The notes under the pieces are model-generated. The model ran no database searches, was not told the origin of the DNA, and saw only the letters and a list, made by a program, of their open reading frames with translations. Positions 63,630 through 64,000 of a DNA stretch of 64,000 bases are shown piece by piece (within the stretch, counting starts at the first letter, position 1; every line of letters starts with the position of its first letter). A program made the translations under genes and the position numbers. The stretch spans positions 409,790-473,789 of the forward strand of contig VYZB01000330.1 of assembly GCA_013397455.1 (NCBI GenBank). Reading direction: 5' to 3'. Origin of the DNA: Crotophaga sulcirostris. Taxonomy: Eukaryota; Chordata; Aves; Cuculiformes; Crotophagidae.

Positions 63630-63802
63630 CCAGCAGGACTAGGGAAGCAATTGTCCCCCTGTACTTGGTGCAGGTGGGGCCACACTTCAAGTTCTGTGTT
63701 CAGTTTTGGGCCCCTCACTACAAGAAGGAGCTGGATGCTGGAGCACATCCAGAGAAGGGCAAGGAAGCTGATGATGAGCAGCTGAAGGCCCTGGGGTTGT
63801 TT
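63630..63802 (+). mobile_element. CR1 fragment (end of RT region to 3' region)
   Basis: AGCAATTGTCCCCCTGTACT, GTTCAGTTTTGGGCCCCTCA and CATCCAGAGAAGGGCAAGGA are the CR1 segment just 3' of the reverse transcriptase core. It ends abruptly at GGGGTTGTTTTAG, where an opposite-strand CR1 begins. Confidence 0.88.
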
Positions 63803-63804
63803 TA

Positions 63805-64000
63805 GTATCACAAGGTCGGAAGGGACCTCTGAGATCATCAAGTCCAACCTATAAGCCAACACTAACACCAACCCATCACCTAAACCATGGCACTCAGTGC
63901 CTCATCCAGTCTTCCCTTAAACACATCCAGGGTCGGCGACTCCACCACCTCCCTGGGCAGCACATTCCAGTGGCCAATCACCCTTTCAGGGAAGAACTTC
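63805..64000 (-). mobile_element. CR1 3' fragment, runs off the window
   Basis: TATCACAAGGTCGGAAGGGA, GAGATCATCAAGTCCAACCT, CACTCAGTGCCTCATCCAGT and CCCTTTCAGGGAAGAACTTC. Minus orientation. Directly abuts the plus-strand CR1 piece at 63630-63802, so it probably inserted into that older copy. Confidence 0.9.

Larger units (their letters stand above)
56223..64000 (-). other. CRYL1: CRYL1 intron 2 (partial)
   Basis: At least 7.8 kb of intron, phase 2 at its 3' end. I looked on the minus strand for exon 2 (GRSWAML-type and YDIE-type motifs) and found none, so exons 1-2 and the promoter should lie past 64000. It holds CR1 pieces at 59781-60040, 63630-63802 and 63805-64000, and two AT-rich perfect inverted repeats. 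The rest is unrecognised. Confidence 0.85.

Noticed and set aside
63626..63871. 81-codon minus frame at the right edge
   Set aside because: Spans the junction of two oppositely oriented CR1 fragments.

Overview
The window looks like a piece of a bird nuclear genome. Two lines of evidence support this. First, at least a dozen fragments of CR1 LINE retrotransposons lie on both strands, several with the avian CR1 3' end (the family with 'GGTTTGGGTTGGAAGGGACC' in its reverse-complement tail). Second, there is one spliced vertebrate gene with long AT-rich introns. I see no prokaryotic operons, no CRISPR array and no tRNA or rRNA gene.

The only protein-coding gene I can support is CRYL1 (lambda-crystallin, L-gulonate 3-dehydrogenase) on the minus strand. 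Six consecutive coding exons, exons 3-8 in the usual mammalian numbering, lie at 56096-56222, 43573-43734, 39424-39618, 32635-32740, 19350-19456 and 17195-17308. They join in frame with GT-AG introns and give 269 complete codons ending at a TGA. The usual family length is about 319 residues, so only the first ~50 residues (exons 1-2, with the NAD-binding Gly-rich loop) are missing. I did not find them in the last 7.8 kb, so they probably lie beyond position 64000. The catalytic residues of the hydroxyacyl-CoA-dehydrogenase-like fold are all present.

Layout from left to right. Positions 1 to about 15.1 kb are intergenic, on the side where GJB6/GJB2 lie in other vertebrates; this stretch holds old CR1 pieces and a G-quadruplex motif. 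About 15.1-17.2 kb may be a long CRYL1 3' UTR. Positions 17.2-56.2 kb hold CRYL1 exons 8 to 3. Positions 56.2-64.0 kb are part of intron 2. A near-full-length but dead CR1 (19.9-22.4 kb) sits in intron 6. A cluster of CR1 pieces (44.2-49.8 kb) sits in intron 3. A 52-base assembly gap (37557-37608) next to an ATT microsatellite lies in intron 5.

I found no convincing new biological system. The best leads are a short exon-like open frame in intron 3 (45697-45834, minus strand), an A10 run coding for the lysine-rich CRYL1 C-terminus, a frameshifted protein-like fragment near 0.98-1.17 kb, and the possibility that this interval carries the bird counterpart of the GJB2/GJB6 long-range control region. 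None of these can be settled without alignment or RNA data.
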